Assembly: GCA_037132075.1 (NCBI GenBank)
Contig: JBAXPV010000001.1
Location: 196,011 to 260,010, forward strand
Source: JBAXPV01 sp037132075
Lineage (GTDB): Bacteria > Bacteroidota > Bacteroidia > Bacteroidales > CAIXZF01
Reading direction: 5' to 3'
Length of the DNA: 64,000 nt
The position numbers and the translations under genes are program-made. Under the pieces are notes generated by a model that worked only from the letters and a program-made list of their open reading frames with translations, was not told the origin of the DNA and ran no database searches. Shown here piece by piece: positions 17,864-27,493 of the stretch (its first letter is position 1; each line of letters begins with the position of its first letter).

Positions 17864-19579
17864 ATGGCATATAGAGAGGATCAAACAACAGCTGGAATGA
17901 TTAGATTTGACCTTACTAAACCTCAGCAATCCATCATAAAAGTGATTGGTGTCGGCGGGGGTGGCGGTAATGCAGTAAACCACATGTACAATGAAGGCAT
18001 TCAGGGAGTAGATTTTATTATCTGCAACACTGATGCCCAATCATTGAATAATAGCCCTGTGCCGAACAAAATTCAGCTTGGCGCCACGCTTACTGAAGGC
18101 AGAGGGGCGGGTTCTATTCCGGAAATGGGCAAAAATGCTGCACTCGAGAACATCGACGACATTAAGAATATTATCGGCGAAAACACAAAAATGTTGTTCA
18201 TCACCGCTGGTATGGGTGGCGGTACCGGAACCGGCGCAGCTCCTGTCATCGCTTCTATTGCACGCGAACTCGGCATCCTGACAGTTGGGATTGTCACAGT
18301 GCCTTTTGGTTTTGAAGGAAGAAAAAGAAAACTCCAGGCTGAAGAAGGAATTAAAGAATTCCGTAAACATGTCGACAGCCTGCTGATAATCTGCAACGAC
18401 AAACTCCGGGAACTTTACGGTGACCTTACTTTATCACTTGCCTTTGGGAAAGCTGACAATATCCTCACGACCGCTGCCAAAGGAATCGCAGAAATTATTA
18501 CAGTTACCGGCTATATCAATGTTGACTTTGAAGATGTCAAAACTGTGATGAAAAACAGTGGCGTCGCCATCATGGGCTCGGGTATCGCTTCCGGTGAAGG
18601 TCGTGCCATGAAAGCGGTTGAAGATGCACTCTCTTCTCCACTGCTTAATGACAACAACATTGAAGGCTCCAGCAATATATTATTGTATATCACTTCCGGG
18701 AGCCAGGAAGTGTCGATGGACGAAGTGACTGAAATTACAGACTTCATCCAGAACCGTGCTGGCATGGATGCCGACATTATCTGGGGCAATGGCACTGACG
18801 ACAGCCTCGGCGACAACATCAACATCACCCTGATTGCCACCGGTTTCGAAACCTCAAATAACCCACGGCCTACAAAAACGATTAAACAAGAACCCGTCAT
18901 CGTTGGTCGTTTATGGGAAGAATCAAAAGCTGTTGAAGAGCAAATTACTCCTGCGGAATCTCAAGCCCCTGAGCCTCTTACATCAGAAATAAAGTTAATT
19001 CACGAACTTTCTGAAGAAAAAGAAGCTGAAGCTGAATTCATCCCGGAACCTGAACCCATCTTCGAAGCCATCACCCCTGTTTCAATACCAGAACCGGCAG
19101 CAGTAGAAGTCATCTTTAACCTTTCGGATCCAATTGCAGAAGATATTGCTGAAATCAACGAAAAGGAAGAAAAAGAAGAAATCGAAGCAGAAGAATTCAT
19201 GCAAAGCATTATGGCAGAAGAAAAATCAGAACCTTTTCTGATTCACCGCCTGGAAGTCCCTGCAGAAAACGCTATTCCTACCCCTCCTCCTGCAAAACCT
19301 GAACCTTCGAAGCTCGTCGAGAGTCCCGACAGAGTTCATATGGATAAGACCTCTGTTGAACGAATCAGCAAACTTAAAGAGCTGAGCCTGAGACTAAAAA
19401 CTGAAGAAGGAATCGTAAAAATGGAGAAAGAACCTGCCTACATCCGTCGTCAGGTAGAATTGGTCGACCCAAAACCTTCTAACGAATCTCAAGTCTCTTC
19501 CTTTACATTGGGCGAAGACTCCAAAGGCGGTATCGAAATCAGGACAAACAATTCCTTCCTGCATGATAATGTAGATTAA
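17864..19579 (+). CDS. ftsZ: Cell division GTPase FtsZ
   Basis: This 571-residue tubulin homologue forms the division ring. GTP-binding GMGGGTGTGAAPVIA lies at about 116-130, the N-terminal loop VGGGGGNAVNHM at 30-41, and the T7 catalytic loop is NVDFEDVKTVM. After the globular domain (to about residue 335) comes an unusually long linker of about 190 residues, rich in Glu, Pro and Ala. The end, EIRTNNSFLHDNVD, is probably the peptide that contacts FtsA. Length is greater than the roughly 380 residues of E. coli FtsZ, mainly because of the linker. Confidence 0.97.
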   Translation: MAYREDQTTAGMIRFDLTKPQQSIIKVIGVGGGGGNAVNHMYNEGIQGVDFIICNTDAQSLNNSPVPNKIQLGATLTEGRGAGSIPEMGKNAALENIDDIKNIIGENTKMLFITAGMGGGTGTGAAPVIASIARELGILTVGIVTVPFGFEGRKRKLQAEEGIKEFRKHVDSLLIICNDKLRELYGDLTLSLAFGKADNILTTAAKGIAEIITVTGYINVDFEDVKTVMKNSGVAIMGSGIASGEGRAMKAVEDALSSPLLNDNNIEGSSNILLYITSGSQEVSMDEVTEITDFIQNRAGMDADIIWGNGTDDSLGDNINITLIATGFETSNNPRPTKTIKQEPVIVGRLWEESKAVEEQITPAESQAPEPLTSEIKLIHELSEEKEAEAEFIPEPEPIFEAITPVSIPEPAAVEVIFNLSDPIAEDIAEINEKEEKEEIEAEEFMQSIMAEEKSEPFLIHRLEVPAENAIPTPPPAKPEPSKLVESPDRVHMDKTSVERISKLKELSLRLKTEEGIVKMEKEPAYIRRQVELVDPKPSNESQVSSFTLGEDSKGGIEIRTNNSFLHDNVD

Positions 19580-19598
19580 TACTCCTAATACATTTCGT

Positions 19599-20051
19599 AT
19601 GACACTTACTGACCAGATCAATGCTGATATTAAATCTGCTATGCTTGCGCGTGAAAAAGACAAGCTTGAAGCACTTCGCGCTATAAAATCTGCCATCCTT
19701 CTGCTAAATACCCAGGAAGGAGCTACAGGAGAGATCAATCCTGAGGAGGAGATTAAGCTTTTACAACGCCTGGTGAAACAAAGGCGAGAAGCAGCTTCTA
19801 TCTACGAAGGCCAGAACCGCCCTGATCTGGCAAGTGTTGAACTCGCTCAGGCTCTTGTGATCGAGAAGTATCTTCCTGAACAAATGTCAGTTGAAGAGAT
19901 CACAGCGATCCTCAAAGCTGTGGTCGCCGAGACCGGTGCCACTTCTATTCGCGACATGGGCAAAGTTATGGGACTCGCCTCAACACGGCTGGCAGGGAAA
20001 GCTGACAATAAAATTGTAGCAGGACTGATTAAAGAGATGCTTGGCATTTAA
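19599..20051 (+). CDS. GatB/YqeY domain protein
   Basis: This 150-residue protein is homologous to the tail domain of the amidotransferase subunit GatB. Landmarks are LTDQINADIKSAMLAREKDK, LRAIKSAILL, KRREAASIYEGQNR and MGKVMGLASTRLAGKAD near the end. YqeY proteins are thought to bind tRNA, but their role is not settled. It sits 19 bp after ftsZ and is likely co-transcribed, a placement often seen in Bacteroidota. It closes the operon; the next gene is convergent. Confidence 0.92.
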   Translation: MTLTDQINADIKSAMLAREKDKLEALRAIKSAILLLNTQEGATGEINPEEEIKLLQRLVKQRREAASIYEGQNRPDLASVELAQALVIEKYLPEQMSVEEITAILKAVVAETGATSIRDMGKVMGLASTRLAGKADNKIVAGLIKEMLGI

Positions 20052-20113
20052 AAGAAACGGAACGATTTAACCTAATTGGGGAATTTCACTGCTTATCGAA
20101 ACCTATTCGAATA

Positions 20114-21337
20114 TCAGTCCTTATTCATAGAGTCAAATTTATACTCATTCGTCTTCATCCACTCCTTCATGCGAGCCACCAAAATCATCGGCTTCCAAAG
20201 CATCTTGTAATGACCAAGCCGTACCCGCAAATCAAGATAGGTAAGCTCTCCACGTAGAATCCGGCGAAATCCCCGCCACATCCTTTCCGATTTGCCCATT
20301 TTCCGGTGAATCAGTCCAGGAACAGCATTGAAGATACTCTGTATCGGCAATGCTGCCAAAAGCTCAGGAAAGATCTCTTCTTCCATCCGCTCTTTGTAAC
20401 GATAGGCATGATCAGACCTGTTTTCCAGTACATCTATGATAGATTCGGCAGCCAGGATTCCACTCTTTACTGCGAAATAGATCCCTTCTCCTGTCAAAGG
20501 ATCAGCCAAACCCGCAGCATCGCCGACAACCATGACTCTTGAAGTCTGAACTTTGCCAATACCAGTGCGGTAAGGAATTGGAAATGAACGAAATGAAAGA
20601 ATCTCAACATGTTCTATCTCCAAAGATTTTAAAAAACGAAAATAATATGGTTTCAGATATTTCGCCAGGCTGGCTGGTCCGCCAACGCCAACGCTGAGAT
20701 GATCAGTCTTCGGGAACACCCACGCATAGCCACGTACAAAAGTTCCCCAATCAAGACAAGCTTTCCCTTTAAAACTCTTAAGCATCTCTGGATCTACCCT
20801 GATTTCACTTTCGATGCCAACACCTTTCCTGACATTGTCAGTAAGCTGAAAAGATCGTGCGGTAATACTTCCCACACCATCTGCACCTATGATATAACTC
20901 GCTGCATATTCACACTCCAGGGTGTGAACCAGTACCTGGTCGAATGTCTCTGTAAATCCTGTGACTTTATTCCCACCGAGAAACTCTGCTCCTTTCTCGA
21001 TCGCCTTATGAAGCATAAAGTCATCCAGCTTGCTGCGCATTGTCCCGTAAATCAATGGATCACGCGACACATGCGTAAATGAATGTTCAAAACGGTGTGA
21101 AAAACGAAAGGAATAGACTGTACTTTCAATGACAGGGGTCAGGTCATAGGGAAAAAGACTCAGCGCCCTATGTGACAATCCGCCACCACAAGGCTTGAAC
21201 CTGGGAAATTCCTCTTTGTCTATGATAAGCACCGAGAAACCCCGACGCGCCAGATGATAAGCCGACATCGAGCCACCCGGACCTGCGCCGATGATAATTA
21301 CATCGTAATATTTTGGACTGACTGTGCTCACAAACAA
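20114..21337 (-). CDS. Geranylgeranyl reductase-family FAD-dependent oxidoreductase
   Basis: This 407-residue flavoprotein has the dinucleotide loop VIIIGAGPGGSMSAYHLA (about 14-31). FPRFKPCGGGLS follows, with the Cys-Gly-Gly typical of geranylgeranyl reductases, and VVGDAAGLADPLTGEGIYFA is the second FAD motif. Such enzymes hydrogenate isoprenoid chains, for example of quinones or lipids; the substrate here is unknown. It is convergent with the dcw operon and lies just downstream of secA on the same strand (21 bp). Confidence 0.88.
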   Translation of the reverse strand: MFVSTVSPKYYDVIIIGAGPGGSMSAYHLARRGFSVLIIDKEEFPRFKPCGGGLSHRALSLFPYDLTPVIESTVYSFRFSHRFEHSFTHVSRDPLIYGTMRSKLDDFMLHKAIEKGAEFLGGNKVTGFTETFDQVLVHTLECEYAASYIIGADGVGSITARSFQLTDNVRKGVGIESEIRVDPEMLKSFKGKACLDWGTFVRGYAWVFPKTDHLSVGVGGPASLAKYLKPYYFRFLKSLEIEHVEILSFRSFPIPYRTGIGKVQTSRVMVVGDAAGLADPLTGEGIYFAVKSGILAAESIIDVLENRSDHAYRYKERMEEEIFPELLAALPIQSIFNAVPGLIHRKMGKSERMWRGFRRILRGELTYLDLRVRLGHYKMLWKPMILVARMKEWMKTNEYKFDSMNKD

Positions 21338-21358
21338 TTACAAAGATAATGTCTTATC

Positions 21359-24300
21359 CTATTCACCACCTTTACCATGACATTGTTTATATTTTTTCCC
21401 ACTGCCACAAGGACAAGGATCGTTACGGCCGACTTTCTTTTCAACTTTTACAGGCTGTGCACGCTGAGGCTCAGCCGTAGGATTGGCTGCAGCCTGCCCA
21501 AAAGAATCATCCCTGCCCAACTTCAGGTTATGCATATCGTTACGCCTGGGAGCCCTGGCCTCCTGAACTTTATTCTCCATCCCGGGCAGCATCCCCTTCA
21601 ACAAAAAGGAACAAACCTCCTTATTGATCTTCTGAATCATAGTTTTAAACAACTCGAATGATTCAAATTTATAAATCAGCAAGGGATCTTTTTGCTCATA
21701 GGTCGCTGACTGAACACTTTGTTTCAGATCATCCATCTCACGCAAATGCTCTTTCCAGGCATCATCAATCAGGGCCAGACTGATCCCTTTCTCAACCGCA
21801 ATCGTGACCTCGCGCGCTTTGTCGTCATAAGCCTTTTTAAGGTTTACAACAACCTGAAGCGTTTTGATCCCATCCGTGAGTGGAATCGCTATATTTTCAA
21901 AATGAGTGTTGTTCTCATAAACATCCTTAATGACAGGATATGAAGTAAGTGCAAGATGCTCAGTATGATAGCGATACGCTTGATAAACTTCATGAAACAA
22001 ACGCTCTGTCAGTTTTGCCTGACTTTCATTCCTAAATTCATTCTCGGTGATCGAACAATCAACGGCAAGCACGCGCATCATGTCCAGGATAAAGTCATGA
22101 TAGGTTCCTGTGGCCAGATGCTCAGCCAGAATCGCTTCTCCCACATCATAAAACATATTGGAAAGATCCAGCGACAGCCGCTCTCCATATAATGCATGAT
22201 GGCGTTTCTTATAAATGACTTCACGCTGTGAGTTCATCACGTCGTCATATTCCAGCAAACGCTTACGCGTGCCGAAGTTGTTCTCCTCAACCTTTTTCTG
22301 CGCACGTTCGATGGACTTCGTGATCATGGAATGCTGGATCACCTCTCCTTCTTTCAAGCCAAGCCTGTCCATGATACTGGCAATACGATCAGAGCCGAAA
22401 AGACGCATCAGGTCATCCTCCAGTGATACAAAAAACTGGGAACTTCCCGGGTCCCCCTGACGACCGGCACGACCTCTTAACTGGCGGTCGACACGCCGCG
22501 ACTCATGTCTTTCAGTACCAATGATCGCCAAACCACCGGCTTCCTTAACACCAGGTCCCAGTTTAATGTCGGTACCACGACCCGCCATATTGGTAGCGAT
22601 CGTCACAGTTCCTGCACGTCCTGCCTCTTGAACAATTTGAGCCTCACGTGCGTGAAGCTTGGCATTCAGTACGTTATGTTTGATATTTTTACGAAGCAAC
22701 ATCCGGCTCAAAAGCTCAGAAGTTTCGACAGAAGTCGTTCCAACCAATACTGGTCTGCCCCCTTTTACCAAAGCCTCAATATCGTCAATTACAGCATTAA
22801 ATTTCTCGCGCTTGGTACGATAAACGAGATCTTCACGGTCATCACGGGTGATCGGCCTGTTCGTCGGGATCACCACCACATCCAGTTTGTAAATATCCCA
22901 CAACTCCCCTGCTTCCGTCTCAGCAGTACCGGTCATACCAGCCAACTTGCGGTACATCCTGAAGTAGTTCTGCAGCGTTATGGTCGCATAGGTCTGCGTG
23001 GCAGCTTCCACAGTCACATTTTCTTTGGCTTCTATCGCCTGGTGCAGCCCATCTGAATAACGACGACCTTCCATGATACGGCCGGTTTGCTCGTCGACAA
23101 TTTTGATCTTATTTTCAATGATGACATATTCAACATCTTTTTCGAAAAGAGCATAGGCTCTAAGCAACTGATTGACTGTATGAATACGTTCAGATTTAAT
23201 CGAGAAATCCCGTAAAATATCGGCTTTTACATCAGCCTTCTTCGTATCTGTCAGGCCTTGTTTCTCCAGGTCGACCAGTTCAGCACCAATATCAGGGATG
23301 ATATAAAATTTAGGATCCTCATAGGACTCCGTGATCAGGTCGATGCCTTTTTCTGTAAGCTCAATAGAGTTATTCCGCTCATCAATGACAAAAAATAACT
23401 CATCATCGATGATGTGCATATGCTTGCTTTGCTCGGCCATGTAGAAGTTCTCGGTCTTCTGCATCAAGGCTTTCATTCCCTGTTCGGAGAGAAACTTTAT
23501 ACAGGCTTTGTTTTTCGGCAATCCTCTGTAGGCTCGCAACAGCATCTCGCCCCCTTTCTTCTCATCATCAGAAGAAGGAGTTCCGTTCAATATAGCTTTT
23601 GCGTCGGACAAAAACTTCGTGACAACAGTTCTTTGTGCATTGTATAACTTCAGCACCTGGGGTTTCAATGCGTCGAATTCCTGGTGGTCTCCTTTCGGGG
23701 TAGGGCCGGAAATGATCAAAGGTGTACGGGCATCATCGATCAACACAGAATCGACCTCATCGACGATGGCATAGTTGTGGACCCTTTGCACCAGTTCTTC
23801 CACACTTCGCGCCATATTGTCACGCAGGTAGTCAAAACCGAACTCATTGTTGGTCCCATAAGTAATGTCGGCGAGATAAGCCTGTCTTCTTTCTTCACTG
23901 TTGGGCTCATGTTTGTCGATACAGTCGACTTTCAAGCCATGAAACTCGTACAGCATGCCCATCCATTCGGAGTCACGTTTGGCGAGATAGTCGTTGACCG
24001 TAACGATATGAACGCCCTTCCCTGGCAAGGCGTTGAGGTAAACCGGCAAGGTGGCCACGAGGGTCTTTCCTTCACCGGTAGCCATTTCAGAGATTTTCCC
24101 TTCATGCAAAACTACACCACCGATGAGCTGAACGTCATAATGAATCATATCCCATCGGATCAGGCTTCCTCCGGCAGTCCACGTATTGCGATAACGGGCT
24201 TTGCTCCCCACAATCTCGACATTGTCCTTTTTAGCAGCCAGGTCACGGTCGTGGTCATTGGCAGTGACTTCCACCCACTCATTCTCAGTTAAGCGCTTGG

Positions 24301-24655
24301 CGGTCTCCTTTACGACCGAGAATGCTTCAGGAAGGATTTGCAAAAGGATCTCCTGGGTCTTGTCATATTGCTTCTTGTCAAGAAGGTCTATTTCTGTATA
24401 TAGCGCCTCTTTTTCATCAATATCCATCTCAAGATTCTGCTCAATCTGCTCCTTGATGGCTTTGATGGCATCATCCTCCTCAAGGATATGCTCAGCAATT
24501 CTCTGTTTAAACTCTCTGGTTTTTTCCCGTAAACCGTCATTATCCAACATTTTGATCTGCTCATAGGCAGCAAGGGTCATCTTTTGAATGGGATCTATAT
24601 TTTTAAGGTCACGGTCAGATTTTGTGCCCAGAAATTGCTTGAATATTCCTAACAT
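21359..24655 (-). CDS. secA: Preprotein translocase ATPase SecA
   Basis: This 1098-residue motor drives protein export through SecYEG. Motifs are MATGEGKTLVATLPVYLNAL with GEGKT at 194-198, DEVD at 299-302, SVLIDDARTPLIISGP, ATNMAGRGTDIKLGPG and the zinc-binding C-terminal tail CPCGSGKKYKQCHG. The extra length relative to E. coli (901) is usual for Bacteroidota, which carry insertions in the nucleotide-binding and scaffold regions. It is separated from the upstream small gene by a strong terminator, so it should have its own promoter within 24656-24707. Confidence 0.98.
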   Translation of the reverse strand: MLGIFKQFLGTKSDRDLKNIDPIQKMTLAAYEQIKMLDNDGLREKTREFKQRIAEHILEEDDAIKAIKEQIEQNLEMDIDEKEALYTEIDLLDKKQYDKTQEILLQILPEAFSVVKETAKRLTENEWVEVTANDHDRDLAAKKDNVEIVGSKARYRNTWTAGGSLIRWDMIHYDVQLIGGVVLHEGKISEMATGEGKTLVATLPVYLNALPGKGVHIVTVNDYLAKRDSEWMGMLYEFHGLKVDCIDKHEPNSEERRQAYLADITYGTNNEFGFDYLRDNMARSVEELVQRVHNYAIVDEVDSVLIDDARTPLIISGPTPKGDHQEFDALKPQVLKLYNAQRTVVTKFLSDAKAILNGTPSSDDEKKGGEMLLRAYRGLPKNKACIKFLSEQGMKALMQKTENFYMAEQSKHMHIIDDELFFVIDERNNSIELTEKGIDLITESYEDPKFYIIPDIGAELVDLEKQGLTDTKKADVKADILRDFSIKSERIHTVNQLLRAYALFEKDVEYVIIENKIKIVDEQTGRIMEGRRYSDGLHQAIEAKENVTVEAATQTYATITLQNYFRMYRKLAGMTGTAETEAGELWDIYKLDVVVIPTNRPITRDDREDLVYRTKREKFNAVIDDIEALVKGGRPVLVGTTSVETSELLSRMLLRKNIKHNVLNAKLHAREAQIVQEAGRAGTVTIATNMAGRGTDIKLGPGVKEAGGLAIIGTERHESRRVDRQLRGRAGRQGDPGSSQFFVSLEDDLMRLFGSDRIASIMDRLGLKEGEVIQHSMITKSIERAQKKVEENNFGTRKRLLEYDDVMNSQREVIYKKRHHALYGERLSLDLSNMFYDVGEAILAEHLATGTYHDFILDMMRVLAVDCSITENEFRNESQAKLTERLFHEVYQAYRYHTEHLALTSYPVIKDVYENNTHFENIAIPLTDGIKTLQVVVNLKKAYDDKAREVTIAVEKGISLALIDDAWKEHLREMDDLKQSVQSATYEQKDPLLIYKFESFELFKTMIQKINKEVCSFLLKGMLPGMENKVQEARAPRRNDMHNLKLGRDDSFGQAAANPTAEPQRAQPVKVEKKVGRNDPCPCGSGKKYKQCHGKGGE

Positions 24656-24707
24656 AGGTTTGGCTTAAGATTCGTAAAGGTAAAGTTTCTAGCAAAAAGA
24701 GTGCCTG

Positions 24708-24735
24708 AAAAAAAAGTGCCGGCTCATGCCGGCAC
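24708..24735 (-). terminator. Intrinsic terminator of the DUF2795 gene
   Basis: Read on the minus strand, GTGCCGGC pairs perfectly with GCCGGCAC across the loop ATGA and is followed by eight T residues. It begins 10 bp after the stop of the DUF2795 gene and lies before secA, so the two are separate transcription units. Confidence 0.88.
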
Positions 24736-24744
24736 GTTTAATGA

Positions 24745-24966
24745 TCAGTACTCATCTTCATGAAAGAAGAAATCCTCCTTGGTAGGATACTCTGGCCACA
24801 GATCTTCGATGCTCTCGTAAATCTCGCCTTCATCCTCAATCTCCTTGAGGTTTTCGCTTACTTCAACAGGGGCACCGGACCTGAGGCAGAAATCGATCAA
24901 CTCCTCCTTGGTTGCGGGCCAGGGTGCATCTTCCAGTTTTGAAGCCAATTCTAATGTCCAGTACAT
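24745..24966 (-). CDS. DUF2795 family small protein
   Basis: This 73-residue acidic protein begins MYWTLELASKLEDAPWPAT, continues ELIDFCLRSGAP and ends with EDLWPEYPTKEDFFFHEDEY. The N-terminal half is the DUF2795 domain, common as a single-domain protein in Bacteroidota. No enzyme motif is visible and the function is unknown. It has its own canonical promoter (24999-25028) and terminator (24708-24735), which indicates an independent and probably well expressed gene. Confidence 0.87.
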   Translation of the reverse strand: MYWTLELASKLEDAPWPATKEELIDFCLRSGAPVEVSENLKEIEDEGEIYESIEDLWPEYPTKEDFFFHEDEY

Positions 24967-24998
24967 TTCTTTGTATTTTTAGGTGTTTTACTTTCGTG

Positions 24999-25028
24999 CA
25001 AAAGTATATTTTTTTAAAAATAAAGCAA
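24999..25028 (-). promoter_or_regulatory. Bacteroidota promoter for the DUF2795 gene
   Basis: On the minus strand TTG (25028-25026) is followed by 19 nt and TACTTTTG (25006-24999), matching the consensus TTG-N19-TANNTTTG exactly. The start point would be near 24992, with a leader of about 26 nt. Confidence 0.78.
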
Positions 25029-25149
25029 GGCTTATTTTCAATTGTTCATTCTTTTGCCATTTTTTTATGCGTAACGCATTAAAATTACGAATGTTTTACA
25101 AAAAAAAGAAATATTTCTTATGCTGACAAAAAGTCCATATTAATGCCCT

Positions 25150-25157
25150 TACCTTTG
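25150..25157 (+). promoter_or_regulatory. Promoter -7 box (TACCTTTG)
   Basis: TACCTTTG matches the -7 consensus TANNTTTG. The start point would be near 25164, 19 nt before the predicted TTG start of the glycosyltransferase-like gene. No clear -33 TTG is seen. Confidence 0.5.
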
Positions 25158-25182
25158 TCTTCGTCTCTCAAATGACTAAGCC

Positions 25183-27183
25183 TTGACAATCATCAACAGC
25201 GCATTCACACTCAGACTAAAGGGAAATCCCGGCCAACTATGGCTCCTGGCAGCAATCCTCATGACCCTCGTGATCTACCTTCCCCTCTGGAATAACGGTT
25301 TTGTTAATTGGGATGACAACGTTTATGTCCTTGAAAATCCGCTAATTTTTAACAGCTGGACTTCTAGCTTTGTTAATATCTTTTCCTCAAGCTTCGAGGG
25401 GCACTACCATCCCCTGACACTGCTCTCACTGAAACTTGACTTTAGCCTGTTTGGCTTGAATCCCAGGGCTTTTCACTCCCACAACCTCCTCTTGCACCTG
25501 CTGAACACGATTCTCGTTTTCCGCGTCTTCATGCTGATCACCAAAAAACCAATGCTTGCCGGGATCACAGCCGTGCTTTTCGGAATTCATCCGATGCACG
25601 TCGAATCGGTAGCCTGGGCAAGCGCCAGGAAAGATGTGCTCTTCACTTTTTGGTTTCTCCTGGCTTTTATCCTATGGCTCAAATACTTAGACGACAGAAA
25701 AAAGAAATACATACTCCTGTCAATGCTTGCCTTCCTCTTATCGGTGCTGTCAAAGGGTCAGGCTGTGTTTCTGCCTTTATGCCTCATCCTGACAGAAGTC
25801 TACCTCGGGAAATCCCTGTTTTCCTGGAAAATATGGCTGGAGAAAATCCCGTTTTTTGTCATCGCCCTGGCTTTAGGCATTGTAGCCATCTACGTCCAGG
25901 AAAAAACAGGCTATACCTCGAAAAACGGTCTTGCGCCAGGTTTTCTTGAAATGCTCCTGGTGGCAGGCACTGCCTTTTGCCTCTACCTGATGAAAATCAT
26001 AGTGCCAATAAATCTTTCAGCCTACTATTCCTATCCGGCTTTCCATGCCGGCATATACCCGCCGGCAATGTGGCTGGGACTGCTCATTTTCCTGATCCTC
26101 CTGGCCGCGATGTTTTATTTCTACCGGAAAAACAAAACTGTTTTCTTCGGTTTGATGTTTTTCCTGCTTAATATTTTCATCTTTTTAAAATGGATTCCGG
26201 TCTCTAACTATATCATCGCCGACCGCTATACCTATATCGCAGCATTGGGTTTGTTTTTCATGGCGGCAGTTTCGCTGGATAATCTCAGGAAATACGGGAA
26301 ATTACAGGCAATAAGCGCCTATGCAATACTGGCGGTTTTGCTTCTCAGCTACGGCCTCAGTGCTGCCACAAGAGTTCCTGTTTGGAAAGACACAAGCAGT
26401 TTGATGGATAACATCCTTAAAAACAACCCCGATGTCTATTCAGCCCTGAATGCCAGGGGAAGCTTGCGGCTGGAGCAAGGTGACTTTAAAGGAGCCATGG
26501 ATGACTACTCCCATGCCATAAACGTCCAGCCGAAAACCGCAAGAGCCTATGCCAACCGCGCTGAGCTTCTCATCAAGGCAAATCGCAGTAAAGAAGCCCT
26601 GCACGATTTTGACCAGGCTCTGGACCTCGAGCCTGACAACCCCCGCTATCACAACAACAGGGGCTTAAATCGCATCAAAGAAGGCATGATTCCGCAGGCC
26701 CTGGATGACTTCACTGCAGCCACACACCTGGCGCCCGGCATTGGCATTTACTACGCCAACCGCGGGAAAGCACTGAATCTCCTGGGGCGTTTCGACCAGG
26801 CCCTGGCTGAGCTGCAAAAGGCTGCCTCGCTTGGGGCCAGATTGCCGTTTATGGCCTTCGAGACCGGCATCGCTTATTACAACCTCAAAGACTTTAACAG
26901 GGCAGTGCTTCAATTCAATCAGGCACTACAGCAAGATCTGACCTTCGTGGATGCCTACTTCTACCGGGGATTTTCCAATTACAACCTGGGTGATTTCGTA
27001 TCAGCAGAATCTGACCTCACCACTGCGCTCAACAAACAAGACAACAACCCGCTGGCCTGGGCCATGCGCGGACTCGCCCGGATCAGGCTGGGAAACAAAG
27101 ATGGAGCCTGCAACGATTTTTACAAGGCAAAAGAACTTGGGCTGAAACAAGTCGATCAGGAAATAGAAAAAAACTGTAGGTAA
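25183..27183 (+). CDS. TMTC-like GT-C membrane glycosyltransferase with TPR domain
   Basis: This 666-residue protein joins a polytopic N-terminal part (about ten helices, residues 18-400) to a C-terminal array of about seven tetratricopeptide repeats (405-660). The first loop has NGFVNWDDNVYV, an acidic pair typical of GT-C enzymes. HPMHVESVAWASARKD and IIADRYTYIAALG resemble the TMTC protein O-mannosyltransferases (GT105). Bacterial relatives are common but their acceptor is unknown. The start is TTG at 25183, the first start codon after an in-frame stop at 25177; the next ATG is at 25261 inside the first helix. Confidence 0.75.
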   Translation: MTIINSAFTLRLKGNPGQLWLLAAILMTLVIYLPLWNNGFVNWDDNVYVLENPLIFNSWTSSFVNIFSSSFEGHYHPLTLLSLKLDFSLFGLNPRAFHSHNLLLHLLNTILVFRVFMLITKKPMLAGITAVLFGIHPMHVESVAWASARKDVLFTFWFLLAFILWLKYLDDRKKKYILLSMLAFLLSVLSKGQAVFLPLCLILTEVYLGKSLFSWKIWLEKIPFFVIALALGIVAIYVQEKTGYTSKNGLAPGFLEMLLVAGTAFCLYLMKIIVPINLSAYYSYPAFHAGIYPPAMWLGLLIFLILLAAMFYFYRKNKTVFFGLMFFLLNIFIFLKWIPVSNYIIADRYTYIAALGLFFMAAVSLDNLRKYGKLQAISAYAILAVLLLSYGLSAATRVPVWKDTSSLMDNILKNNPDVYSALNARGSLRLEQGDFKGAMDDYSHAINVQPKTARAYANRAELLIKANRSKEALHDFDQALDLEPDNPRYHNNRGLNRIKEGMIPQALDDFTAATHLAPGIGIYYANRGKALNLLGRFDQALAELQKAASLGARLPFMAFETGIAYYNLKDFNRAVLQFNQALQQDLTFVDAYFYRGFSNYNLGDFVSAESDLTTALNKQDNNPLAWAMRGLARIRLGNKDGACNDFYKAKELGLKQVDQEIEKNCR

Positions 27184-27268
27184 GCCACATCTTTATTCAT
27201 CCTTTTCAATAAGCCGCTTGGTATATCACATGCATGTATAATGTAAATACCTCATTAGAATGTCAAAC

Positions 27269-27493
27269 CTATTTACCCAGGCTTATTTGAAAATGTAGTA
27301 ACGCTACCTGAAGTTTAACATTCGCTTGTAATGCAGTGAATACCTTAAGTAAAGTATCTATGGTGACATTACTGGCGTTGTTTTCAATTCTTGAAATTTG
27401 CGCTTTTTGAACACCAATAAGTTTCCCCAGGTCCGCCTGGGTTAAATTACGTTCCTGTCGTGTTTGTTTGATGGCTTGTCCAATCAGGTTCAT
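27269..27493 (-). CDS. XRE-family HTH antitoxin (HigA/HipB-like)
   Basis: This 74-residue protein is one helix-turn-helix domain: IGQAIKQTRQERNLTQADLG, KLIGVQKAQISRIEN, then VTIDTLLKVFTALQANVKL. It resembles HigA/HipB-type antitoxins. It directly follows, with an ATGA overlap, the remains of a HigB/RelE-like toxin gene (27490-27680). The antitoxin is intact while the toxin is collapsed, so the protein may persist as a solitary regulator. Confidence 0.82.
   Translation of the reverse strand: MNLIGQAIKQTRQERNLTQADLGKLIGVQKAQISRIENNASNVTIDTLLKVFTALQANVKLQVALLHFQISLGK

Noticed and set aside
23684..24292. Long plus-strand frame inside secA
   Set aside because: It is antisense to the conserved ATPase core of secA, and several similar frames occur along the same gene.
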